DNA of 64,000 bases from Petrolisthes cinctipes (taxonomy: Eukaryota; Arthropoda; Malacostraca; Decapoda; Porcellanidae): contig JAWQEG010000279.1 in assembly GCA_033782935.1 (NCBI GenBank), positions 2,132,001 to 2,196,000 on the forward strand. The letters run 5' to 3'. Every line of letters starts with the position of its first letter. The stretch's first letter is position 1. A model generated the notes under the pieces. The model saw nothing but the letters and a program-made list of their open reading frames with translations. It did no database searches and had not been told where the DNA came from. The translations under genes were made by a program, and so were the position numbers. Shown here piece after piece: positions 13,621 through 26,600 of this stretch.

Positions 13621-16600
13621 ACCTAAAAGATCGATTTTTAGCATGTTTTTAGCCTATATTTTGAAAATATTCTAGCACTGAGTAGGCATGTACAGATTGC
13701 TTCTGGGACCCCAAAATATTGAATTTTCGGGTGTGTTGAGCCTGAATTTGAGATATAAACGGGTACAGAAGATACATGCAGATATTGACTTTGGGCACCA
13801 AAAATATCGATTTTCAGCATGTTTTGGGAATGAATTTTGAAAATACTCTAACACTGAGTAGGCATGTACATATTGCTTCTGGGACCCCAAAATATTGAAT
13901 TTTCGGGTGTTTTGAGCCTGAATTTGAGATATAAACGGGTACTGAAGATGCATGCACATATCGACTTTTGTGCACCTAAAAGATCGATTTTCAGTATGTT
14001 TTGAGCATGTATTTTGAAATTACTCTAACACGGAATAGGCATGTACAGATCGCTTCTGGGACCCCTAAATATCGAATTTTCGGGTGTTTTGGTACTGAAT
14101 TTGAGATATCGACTTTTTGGCACCTAAAAGATCGATTTTTAGCATGTTTTTAGCCTATATTTTGAAAATATTCTAGCACTGTGTAGGCATGTACAGATTG
14201 CTTCTGGGACCCCAAAATATTGAATTTTCGGGTGTTTTGAGCCTGAATTTGAGATATAAACGGGTACTGAAGATGCATGCACATATCAACTTTTGTGCAC
14301 CTAAAAGATCGATTTTCAGTATGTTTTGAGCATGTATTTTGAAAATACTCTAACACGGAGTAGGCATGTACAGATCGCTTCTGGGACCCCTAAATATCGA
14401 ATTTTAGGGTGTTTTGGGACTGAATTTGAGATATCGACTTTTTGGCACCTAAAAGATCGATTTTTAGCATGTTTTTAGCCTATATTTTGAAAATATTCTA
14501 GCACTGTAGAGATTGCTTCTGGGACCCCAAAATATTGAATTTTCGGGTGTTTTGAGCCTGAATTTGAGATATAAACGGGTACTGAAGATGCATGCTCATA
14601 TCAACTTTTGTGCACCTAAAAGATCGATTTTCAGTATGTTTTGAGCATGTATTTTGAAAATACTCTAACACGGAGTAGGCATGTACAGATCGCTTCTGGG
14701 ACCCCTAAATATCGAATTTTCGGGTGTTTTGGGACTGAATTTGAGATATCGACTTTTTGGCACCTAAAAGATCGATTTTTAGCATGTTTTTAGCCTATAT
14801 TTTGAAAATATTCTAGCACTGTAGAGATTGCTTCTGGGACCCCAAAATATTGAATTTTCGGGTGTTTTGAGCCTGAATTTGAAATATAAACGGGTACAGA
14901 AGATACATGCACATATTGACTTTGGGCACCAAAAATATCGATTTTCAGCATGTTTTAAGCCTGAATTTTGAAAATACTCTAACACGGAGTAGGCATGTAC
15001 AGATCGCTTCTGGGACCCCAAAATATCGAATTTTCGGGTGTTTAGGGCCAGAATTTGAGATATAAACGGGTACAGAAGATGCATGCACATATCGACTTTT
15101 GGGCACCTTAAAGATCGATTTTCAGTATGATTTTGGCCTGTATTTTGAAAATACTCTAACAAGGAGTAGGCATGTACAGATACCTTCTGGGACCTCTAAA
15201 TATCGAATTTTCGGGTGTTTTGGGACTGAATTTGAGATATCGATTTTTTGGCACCTAAAATGTCGATTTTTAGCATGTTTTTAGCCTATATTTTGAAAAT
15301 ATTCTAGCACTGTGTAGGCATGTACAGATTGCTTCTGGGACCCCAAAATATTGAATTTTCGATTGTTTTGAGCATGATTTTGAGATATAAACGGGTACAG
15401 AAGATACATGCACATATCGACTTTTGTGCACCTAAAAGATCGATTTTCAGTATGTTTTGAGCCAGTATTTTGAAAATACTCTAACACGGAGTAGGCATGT
15501 ACAGATCGCTTCTGGGACCCCTAAATATCGAATTTTCGGGTGTTTTGGGACTGAATTTGAGATATCGACTTTTTGGCACTTAAAAGATCGATTTTTAGCA
15601 TGTTTTTAGCCTATATTTTGAAAATATTCTAGCACTGAGTAGGCATGTACAGATTGCTTCTGGGACCCCAAAATATTGAATTTTCGGGTATTTTGAGCCT
15701 GAATTTGAGATATAAACGGGTACAGAAGATACATGCAGACATTGACTTTGGGCACCAAAAATATCGATTTTCAGCATGTTTTGGGCCTGAATTTTGAAAA
15801 TATTCTAACACTGAGTAGGCATGTACATATTGCTTCTGGGACCCCAAAATATTGAATTTTCGGGTGTTTTGAGCCTGAATTTGAGATATAAACGGGCACT
15901 GAAGATGCATGCACATATCGACTTTTGTGCACCTAAAAGATCGATTTTCAGTATGTTTTGAGCATGTATTTTGAAATTACTCTAACACGGAATAGGCATG
16001 TACAGATCGCTTCTAGGACCCCTAAATATCGAATTTTCGGGTGTTTTGGTACTGAATTTGAGATATCGACTTTTTGGCACCTAAAAGATCGATTTTTAGC
16101 ATGTTTTTAGCCTATATTTTGAAAATATTCTAGCACTGTGTAGGCATGTACAGATTGCTTCTGGGACCCCAAAATATTGAATTTTCGGGTGTTTTGAGCT
16201 TGAATTTGAGATATAAACGGGTACTGAAGATGCATGCACATATCGACTTTTGTGCACCTAAAAGATCGATTTTCAGTATGTTTTGAGCATGTATTTTGAA
16301 AATACTCTAACACGGAGTAGGCATGTACAGATCGCTTCTGGGACCCCTAAATATCGAATTTTCGGGTGTTTTGGGACTGAATTTGAGATATCGACTTTTT
16401 GGCACCTAAAAGATCGATTTTTAGCATGTTTTTAGCCTATATTTTGAAAATATTCTAGCACTGTAGAGATTGCTTCTGGGACCCCAAAATATTGAATTTT
16501 CGGGTGTTTTGAGCCTGAATTTGAAATATAAACGGGTACAGAAGATACATGCACATATTGACTTTGGGCACCAAAAATATCGATTTTCAGCATGTTTTAA

Positions 16601-19400
16601 GCCTGAATTTTGAAAATACTCTAACACGGAGTAGGCATGTACAGATCGCTTCTGGGACCCCAAAATATCGAATTTTCGGGTGTTTAGGGCCAGAATTTGA
16701 GATATAAACGGGTACAGAAGATGCATGCACATATCGACTTTTGGGCACCTTAAAGATCGATTTTCAGTATGATTTTGGCCTGTATTTTGAAAATACTCTA
16801 ACAAGGAGTAGGCATGTACAGATACCTTCTGGGACCTCTAAATATCGAATTTTCGGGTGTTTTTGGACTGAATTTGAGATATCGATTTTTTGGCACCTAA
16901 AATATCGATTTTTAGCATGTTTTTAGCCTATATTTTGAAAATATTCTAGCACTGTGTAGGCATGTACAGATTGCTTCTGGGACCCCAAAATATTGAATTT
17001 TCGATTGTTTTGAGCATGAATTTGAGATATAAACGGGTACAGAAGATACATGCACATATCGACTTTTGTGCACCTAAAAGATCGATTTTCAGTATGTTTT
17101 GAGCATGTATTTTGAAAATACTCTAACACGGAGTAGGCATGTACAGATCGCTTCTGGGACCCCTAAATATCGAATTTTCGGGTGTTTTGGGACTGAATTT
17201 GAGATATCGACTTTTTGGCACTTAAAAGATCGATTTTTAGCATGTTTTTAGCCTATATTTTGAAAATATTCTAGCACTGAGTAGGCATGTACAGATTGCT
17301 TCTGGGACCCCAAAATATTGAATTTTCGGGTGTTTTGAGCCTGAATTTGAGATATAAACGGGTACAGAAGATACATGCAGACATTGACTTTGGGCACCAA
17401 AAATATCGATTTTCAGCATGTTTTGGGCCTGAATTTTGAAAATACTCTAACACTGAGTAGGCATGTACATATTGCTTCTGGGACCCCAAAATATTGAATT
17501 TTCGGGTGTTTTGAGCCTGAATTTGAGATATAAACGGGCACTGAAGATGCATGCACATATCGACTTTTGTGCACCTAAAAGATCGATTTTCAGTATGTTT
17601 TGAGCATGTATTTTGAAATTACTCTAACACGGAATAGGCATGTACAGATCGCTTCTAGGACCCCTAAATATCGAATTTTCGGGTGTTTTGGTACTGAATT
17701 TGAGATATCGACTTTTTGGCACCTAAAAGATCGATTTTTAGCATGTTTTTAGCCTATATTTTGAAAATATTCTAGCACTGTGTAGGCATGTACAGATTGC
17801 TTCTGGGACCCCAAAATATTGAATTTTCGGGTGTTTTGAGCTTGAGTTTGAGATATAAACGGGTACTGAAGATGCATGCACATATCGACTTTTGTGCACC
17901 TAAAAGATCGATTTTCAGTATGTTTTGAGCATGTATTTTGAAAATACTCTAACACGGAGTAGGCATGTACAGATCGCTTCTGGGACCCCTAAATATCGAA
18001 TTTTCGGGTGTTTTGGGACTGAATTTGAGATATCGACTTTTTGGCACCTAAAAGATCGATTTTTAGCATGTTTTTAGCCTATATTTTGAAAATATTCTAG
18101 CACTGTAGAGATTGCTTCTGGGACCCCAAAATATTGAATTTTCGGGTGTTTTGAGCCTGAATTTGAAATATAAACGGGTACAGAAGATACATGCACATAT
18201 TGACTTTGGGCACCAAAAATATCGATTTTCAGCATGTTTTAAGCCTGAATTTTGAAAATACTCTAACACGGAGTAGGCATGTACAGATCGCTTCTGGGAC
18301 CCCAAAATATCGAATTTTCGGGTGTTTAGGGCCAGAATTTGAGATATAAACGGGTACAGAAGATGCATGCACATATCGACTTTTGGGCACCTTAAAGATC
18401 GATTTTCAGTATGATTTTGGCCTGTATTTTGAAAATACTCTAACAAGGAGTAGGCATGTACAGATACCTTCTGGGACCTCTAAATATCGAATTTTCGGGT
18501 GTTTTGGGACTGAATTTGAGATATCGATTTTTTGGCACCTAAAATGTCGATTTTTAGCATGTTCTTAGCCTATATTTTGAAAATATTCTAGCACTGTGTA
18601 GGCATGTACAGATTGCTTCTGGGACCCCAAAATATTGAATTTTCGATTGTTTTGAGCATGAATTTGAGATATAAACGGGTACAGAAGATACATGCACATA
18701 TCGACTTTTGTGCACCTAAAAGATCGATTTTCAGTATGTTTTGAGCCTGTATTTTGAAAATACTCTAACACGGAGTAGGCATGTACAGATCGCTTCTGGG
18801 ACCCCTAAATATCGAATTTTCGGGTGTTTTGGGACTGAATTTGAGATATCGACTTTTTGGCACTTAAAAGATCGATTTTTAGCATGTTTTTAGCCTATAT
18901 TTTGAAAATATTCTAGCACTGAGTAGGCATGTACAGATTGCTACTGGGACCCCAAAATATTGAATTTTCGGGTGTTTTGAGCCTGAATTTGAGATATAAA
19001 CGGGTACAGAAGATACATGCAGACATTGACTTTGGGCACCAAAAATATCGATTTTCAGCATGTTTTGGGCCTGAATTTTGAAAATACTCTAACACTGAGT
19101 AGGCATGTACATATTGCTTCTGGGACCCCAAAATATTGAATTTTCGGGTGTTTTGAGCCTGAATTTGAGATATAAACGGGTACTGAAGATGCATGCACAT
19201 ATCGACTTTTGTGCACCTAAAAGATCGATTTTCAGTATGTTTTGAGCATGTATTTTGAAATTACTCTAACACGGAGTAGGCATGTACAGATCGCTTCTGG
19301 GACCCCTAAATATCGAATTTTCGGGTGTTTTGGTACTGAATTTGAGATATCGACTTTTTGGCACCTAAAAGATCGATTTTTAGCATGTTTTTAGCCTATA
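13142..19400 (+). repeat. Higher-order repeat of about 1642 bp (first copy extended to 1957 bp)
   Basis: Landmarks recur at 1642 bp. GGCACCTTAAAGATCG occurs near 15105, 16747 and 18389; TTTCGATTGTTTTGAGC near 15358, 17000 and 18642; ACATGCAGACATTGAC near 15732, 17374 and 19016; and CTGTAGAGATTGC near 14819, 16461 and 18103. The copy beginning near 13142 is 1957 bp because a stretch of about 315 bp (two monomers) containing CTGTAGAGATTGC is present twice, near 14505 and 14820. The last copy is incomplete. Confidence 0.82.
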
Positions 19401-20600
19401 TTTTGAAAATATTCTAGCACTGAGTAGGCATGTACAGATTGCTTCTGGGACCCCAAAATATTGAATTTTCGGGTGTTTTGAGCCTGAATTTGAGATATAA
19501 ACGGGTACAGAAGATACATGCACATATTGACTTTGGGCACCAAAAATATCGATTTTCATCATGTTTTGGGCCTGAATTTTGAAAATACTCTAACACGGAG
19601 TAGGCATGTACAGATCGCTTCTGGGACCCCAAAATATCGAATTTTCGGGTGTTTAGGGCCAGAATTTGAGATATAAACGGGTACAGAAGATGCATGCACA
19701 TATCGACTTTTGGGCACCTAAAAGATCGATTTTCAGTATGTTTTTGGCCTGTATTTTGAAAATACTCTAACACGGAGTAGGCATGTACAGATACCTTCTG
19801 GGACCTCTAAATATCGAATTTTCGGGTGTTTTGGGACTGAATTTGAGATATCGACTTTTTGGCACCTAAAAGATCGATTTTTAGCATGTTTTTAGCCTAT
19901 ATTTTGAAAATATTCTAGCACTGAGTAGGCATGTACAGATTGCTTCTGGGACCCCAAAATATTGAATTTTCGGGTGTTTTGAGCCTGAATTTGAGATATA
20001 AACGGGTACAGAAGATACATGCACATATTGACTTTGGGCACTAAAAATATCGATTTTCAGCATGTTTTGGGCCTGAATTTTGAAAATACTCTAACACGGA
20101 GTAGGCATGTACAGATCGCTTCTGGGACCCCAAAATATCGAATTTTCGGGTGTTTAGGGCCAGAATTTGAGATATAAACGGGTACAGAAGATGCATGCAC
20201 ATATCGACTTTTGGGCACCTAAAAGATCGATTTTCAGTATGTTTTGAGCATGTATTTTGAAAATACTCTAACACGGAGTAGGCATGTACAGATCGCTTCT
20301 GGGACCCCTAAATATCGAATTTTCGGGTGTTTTGGGACTGAATTTGAGATATCAACTTTTTGGCACCTAAAAGATCGATTTTTAGCATGTTTTTAGCCTA
20401 TATTTTGAAAATATTCTAGCACTGTGTAGGCATGTACAGATTGCTTCTGGGACCCCAAAATATTGAATTTTCGGGTGTTTTGAGCCTGAATTTGAGATAT
20501 AAACGGGTACTGAAGATGCATGCACATATCGACTTTATTGCACCTAAAAGATCGATTTTCAGTATGTTTTGAGCATGTATTTTGAAAATACTCTAACACG
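19400..20600 (+). repeat. Transitional satellite trimers
   Basis: About two trimers with standard A-B-C order join the 1642-bp domain to the 3.6-kb duplication. They carry GATTTTCATCATG near 19550, also found near 22520 and 26160, and the 'GGGCACTAAAAATATCG' form near 20036. Nothing other than satellite was seen here. Confidence 0.7.
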
Positions 20601-23600
20601 GAGTAGGCATGTACAGATCGCTTCTGGGACCCCTAAATATCGAATTTTCGGGTGTTTTGGGACTGAATTTGAGATATCGACTTTTTGGCACCTAAAAGAT
20701 CGATTTTTAGCATGTTTTTAGCCTATATTTTTTAAAATATTCTAGCACTGTAGAGATTGCTTCTGGGACCCCAAAATATTGAATTTTCGGGTGTTTTGAG
20801 CCTGAATTTGAAATATAAACGGGTACAGAAGATACATGCACATATTGACTTTGGGCACCAAAAATATCGATTTTCAGCATGTTTTGGGCCTGAATTTTGA
20901 AAATACTCTAACACGTAGTAGGCATGTACAGATCGCTTCTGGGACCCCAAAATATCGAATTTTCGGGTGTTTAGGGCCAGAATTTGAGATATAAACGTGT
21001 ACAGAAGATGCATGCACATATCGACTTTTGGGCACCTTAAAGATCGATTTTCAGTAGGATTTTGGCCTCTATTTTGAAAATACTCTAACAAGGAGTAGGC
21101 ATGTACAAATACCTTCTGGGACCTCTAAATATCGAATTTTCGGGTGTTTTGGGACTGAATTTGAGATATCGATTTTTTGGCACCTAAAATGTCGATTTTT
21201 AGCATGTTTTTAGCCTATATTTTGAAAATATTCTAGCACTGTGTAGGCATGTACAGGTTGCTTCTGGGACCCCAAAATATTGAATTTTCGATTGTTTTGA
21301 GCATGAATTTGAGATATAAACGGGTACAGAAGATACATGCACATATCGACTTTTGTGCACCTAAAAGATCGATTTTCAGTATGTTTTTGGCCTGTATTTT
21401 GAAAATACTCTAACACGGAGTAGGCATGTACAGATACCTTCTGGGACCTCTAAATATCGAATTTTCGGGTGTTTTGGGACTGAATTTGAGATATCGACTT
21501 TTTGGCACCTAAAAGATCGATTTTTAGCATGTTTTTAGCCTATATTTTGAAAATATTCTAGCACTGAGTAGGCATGTACAGATTGCTTCTGGGACCCCAA
21601 AATATTGAATTTTCGGGTGTTTTGAGCCTGAATTTGAGATATAAACGGGTACAGAAGATACATGCACATATTGACTTTGGGCACTAAAAATATCGATTTT
21701 CAGCATGTTTTGCGCCTGAATTTTGAAAATACTCTAACACGGAGTAGGCATGTACAGATCGCTTCTGGGACCCCAAAATATCGAATTTTCGGGTGTTTAG
21801 GGCCAGAATTTGAGATATAAACGGGTACAGAAGATGCATGCACATATCGACTTTTGGGCACCTAAAAGATCGATTTTCAGTATGTTTTGAGCATGTATTT
21901 TGAAAATACTCTAACACGGAGTAGGCATGTACAGATCGCTTCTGGGACCCCTAAATATCGAATTTTCGGGTGTTTTGGTACTGAATTTGAGATATCGACT
22001 TTTTGGCACCTAAAAGATCGATTTTTAGCATGTTTTTAGCCTATATTTTGAAAATATTCTAGCACTGAGTAGGCATGTACAGATTGCTTCTGGGACCCCA
22101 AAATATTGAATTTTCGGGTGTTTTGAGCCTGAATTTGAGATATAAACGGGTACAGAAGATACATGCACATATTGACTTTTGTGCACCTAAAAGATCGATA
22201 TTTAGTATGTTTTGAGCATGTATTTTGAAAATACTCTAACACGGAGTAGGCATGTACAGATCGCTTCTGGAACCCCTAAATATCGAATTTTCGGTTGTTT
22301 TGGGACTGAATTTGAGATATCGACTTTTTGGCACCTAAAAGATCGATTTTTAGCATGTTTTTAGCCTATATTTTGAAAATATTCTAGCACTGAGTAGGCA
22401 TGTACAGATTGCTTCTGGGACCCCAAAATATTGAATTTTCGGGTGTTTTGAGCCTGAATTTGAGATATAAACGGGTACAGAAGATACATGCACATATTGA
22501 CTTTGGGCACCAAAAATATCGATTTTCATCATGTTTTGGGCCTGAATTTTGAAAATACTCTAACACGGAGTAGGCATGTACAGATCGCTTCTGGGACCCC
22601 AAAATATCGAATTTTCGGGTGTTTGGGGCCAGAATTTGAGATATAAACGGGTACAGAAGATGCATGCACATATCGACTTTTGGGCACCTAAAAGATCGAT
22701 TTTCAGTATGTTTTTGGCCTGTATTTTGAAAATACTCTAACACGGAGTAGGCATGTACAGATACCTTCTGGGACCTCTAAATATCGAATTTTCGGGTGTT
22801 TTGGGACTGAATTTGAGATATCGACTTTTTGGCACCTAAAAGAACGATTTTTAGCATGTTTTTAGCCTATATTTTGAAAATATTCTAGCACTGTGTAGGC
22901 ATGTACAGATTGCTTCTGGGACCCCAAAATATTGAATTTTCGGGTGTTTTGACCCTGAATTTGAGATATAAACGGGTACAGAAGATACATGCACATATTG
23001 ACTTTGGGCATCTAAAATATCGATTTTCAGCATGTTTTGGGCCTGTATTTTGAAAATACTCTAACACTGAGTAGGCATGTACAGATTGCTTCTGGGACCC
23101 CAAAATATTGAATTTTCGGGTGTTTTGAGCCTGAATTTGAGATATAAACGGGTACTGAAGATGCATGCACATATTGACTTTTGTGCACCTAAAAGATCGA
23201 TTTTCAGTATGTTTTGAGCATGTATTTTGAAAATACTCTAACACGGAGTAGGCATGTACAGATCGCTTCTGGGACCCCTAAATATCGAATTTTCGGGTGT
23301 TTTGGGACTGAATTTGAGATATCGACTTTTTGGCATCTAAAATTTTAGATCGATTTTTAGCATGTTTTTAGCCTATATTTTGAAAATATTCTAGCACTGT
23401 ACAGATTGCTTCTGGGACCCCAAAATATTGAATTTTCGGGTGTTTTGAGCCTGAATTTGAGATATAAACGGGTACAGAAGATACATGCACATATTGACTT
23501 TGGGCACCAAAAATATCGATTTTCAGCATGTTTTGGGCCTGAATTTTTAAAATACTCTAACACGGAGTAGGCTTGTACAGATCGCTTCTGGGACCCCAAA

Positions 23601-26600
23601 ATGTTGAATTTTCGGGTGTTTTAAGCCTGAATTTGAGATATAAACGGGTACTGAAGATGCATGCACATATCGACTTTTGGGCACATAAAAGATCGATTTT
23701 CAGTATGTTTTTGGCCTGTATTTTGAAAATACTCTAACACGGAGTAGGCATGTACAGATACCTTCTGGGACCTCTAAATATCGAATTTTCGGGTGTTTTG
23801 GGACTGAATTTGAGATATCGATTTTTTGGCACCTAAAATGTCGATTTTTAGCATGTTTTTAGCCTATATTTTGAAAATATTCTAGCACTGTGTAGGCATG
23901 TACAGATTGCTTCTGGGACCCCAAAATATTGAATTTTCGGGTGTTTTGAGCCTGAATTTGAGATATAAACGGGTACAGAAGATACATGCACATATTGACT
24001 TTGGGCATCTAAAATATCGATTTTCAGCATGTTTTGGGCCTGTATTTTGAAAATACTCTAACACTGAGTAGGCATGTACAGATTGCTTCTGGGACCCCAA
24101 AATATTGAATTTTCGGGTGTTTTGAGCTTGAATTTGAGATATAAACGGGTACTGAAGATGCATGCACATATCGACTTTTGTGCACCTAAAAGGTCGATTT
24201 TCAGTATGTTTTGAGCATGTATTTTGAAAATACTCTAACACGGAGTAGACATGTACAGATCGCTTCTGGGACCCCTAAATATCGAATTTTCGGGTGTTTT
24301 GGGACTGAATTTGAGATATCGACTTTTTGGCACCTAAAAGATCGATTTTTAGCATGTTTTTAGCCTATATTTTTTAAAATATTCTAGCACTGTAGAGATT
24401 GCTTCTGGGACCCCAAAATATTGAATTTTCGGGTGTTTTGAGCCTGAATTTGAAATATAAACGGGTACAGAAGATACATGCACATATTGACTTTGGGCAC
24501 CAAAAATATCGATTTTCAGCATGTTTTGGGCCTGAATTTTGAAAATACTCTAACACGTAGTAGGCATGTACAGATCGCTTCTGGGACCCCAAAATATCGA
24601 ATTTTCGGGTGTTTAGGGCCAGAATTTGAGATATAAACGTGTACAGAAGATGCATGCACATATCGACTTTTGGGCACCTTAAAGATCGATTTTCAGTAGG
24701 ATTTTGGCCTCTATTTTGAAAATACTCTAACAAGGAGTAGGCATGTACAAATACCTTCTGGGACCTCTAAATATCGAATTTTCGGGTGTTTTGGGACTGA
24801 ATTTGAGATATCGATTTTTTGGCACCTAAAATGTCGATTTTTAGCATGTTTTTAGCCTATATTTTGAAAATATTCTAGCACTGTGTAGGCATGTACAGGT
24901 TGCTTCTGGGACCCCAAAATATTGAATTTTCGATTGTTTTGAGCATGAATTTGAGATATAAACGGGTACAGAAGATACATGCACATATCGACTTTTGTGC
25001 ACCTAAAAGATCGATTTTCAGTATGTTTTTGGCCTGTATTTTGAAAATACTCTAACACGGAGTAGGCATGTACAGATACCTTCTGGGACCTCTAAATATC
25101 GAATTTTCGTGTGTTTTGGGACTGAATTTGAGATATCGACTTTTTGGCACCTAAAAGATCGATTTTTAGCATGTTTTTAGCCTATATTTTGAAAATATTC
25201 TAGCACTGAGTAGGCATGTACAGATTGCTTCTGGGACCCCAAAATATTGAATTTTCGGGTGTTTTGAGCCTGAATTTGAGATATAAACGGGTACAGAAGA
25301 TACATGCACATATTGACTTTGGGCACTAAAAATATCGATTTTCAGCATGTTTTGCGCCTGAATTTTGAAAATACTCTAACACGGAGTAGGCATGTACAGA
25401 TCGCTTCTGGGACCCCAAAATATCGAATTTTCGGGTGTTTAGGGCCAGAATTTGAGATATAAACGGGTACAGAAGATGCATGCACATATCGACTTTTGGG
25501 CACCTAAAAGATCGATTTTCAGTATGTTTTGAGCATGTATTTTGAAAATACTCTAACACGGAGTAGGCATGTACAGATCGCTTCTGGGACCCCTAAATAT
25601 CGAATTTTCGGGTGTTTTGGTACTGAATTTGAGATATCGACTTTTTGGCACCTAAAAGATCGATTTTTAGCATGTTTTTAGCCTATATTTTGAAAATATT
25701 CTAGCACTGAGTAGGCATGTACAGATTGCTTCTGGGACCCCAAAATATTGAATTTTCGGGTGTTTTGAGCCTGAATTTGAGATATAAACGGGTACAGAAG
25801 ATACATGCACATATTGACTTTTGTGCACCTAAAAGATCGATATTTAGTATGTTTTGAGCATGTATTTTGAAAATACTCTAACACGGAGTAGGCATGTACA
25901 GATCGCTTCTGGAACCCCTAAATATCGAATTTTCGGTTGTTTTGGGACTGAATTTGAGATATCGACTTTTTGGCACCTAAAAGATCGATTTTTAGCATGT
26001 TTTTAGCCTATATTTTGAAAATATTCTAGCACTGAGTAGGCATGTACAGATTGCTTCTGGGACCCCAAAATATTGAATTTTCGGGTGTTTTGAGCCTGAA
26101 TTTGAGATATAAACGGGTACAGAAGATACATGCACATATTGACTTTGGGCACCAAAAATATCGATTTTCATCATGTTTTGGGCCTGAATTTTGAAAATAC
26201 TCTAACACGGAGTAGGCATGTACAGATCGCTTCTGGGACCCCAAAATATCGAATTTTCGGGTGTTTGGGGCCAGAATTTGAGATATAAACGGGTACAGAA
26301 GATGCATGCACATATCGACTTTTGGGCACCTAAAAGATCGATTTTCAGTATGTTTTTGGCCTGTATTTTGAAAATACTCTAACACGGAGTAGGCATGTAC
26401 AGATACCTTCTGGGACCTCTAAATATCGAATTTTCGGGTGTTTTGGGACTGAATTTGAGATATCGACTTTTTGGCACCTAAAAGATCGATTTTTAGCATG
26501 TTTTTAGCCTATATTTTGAAAATATTCTAGCACTGTACAGATTGCTTCTGGGACCCCAAAATATTGAATTTTCGGGTGTTTTGAGCCTGAATTTGAGATA

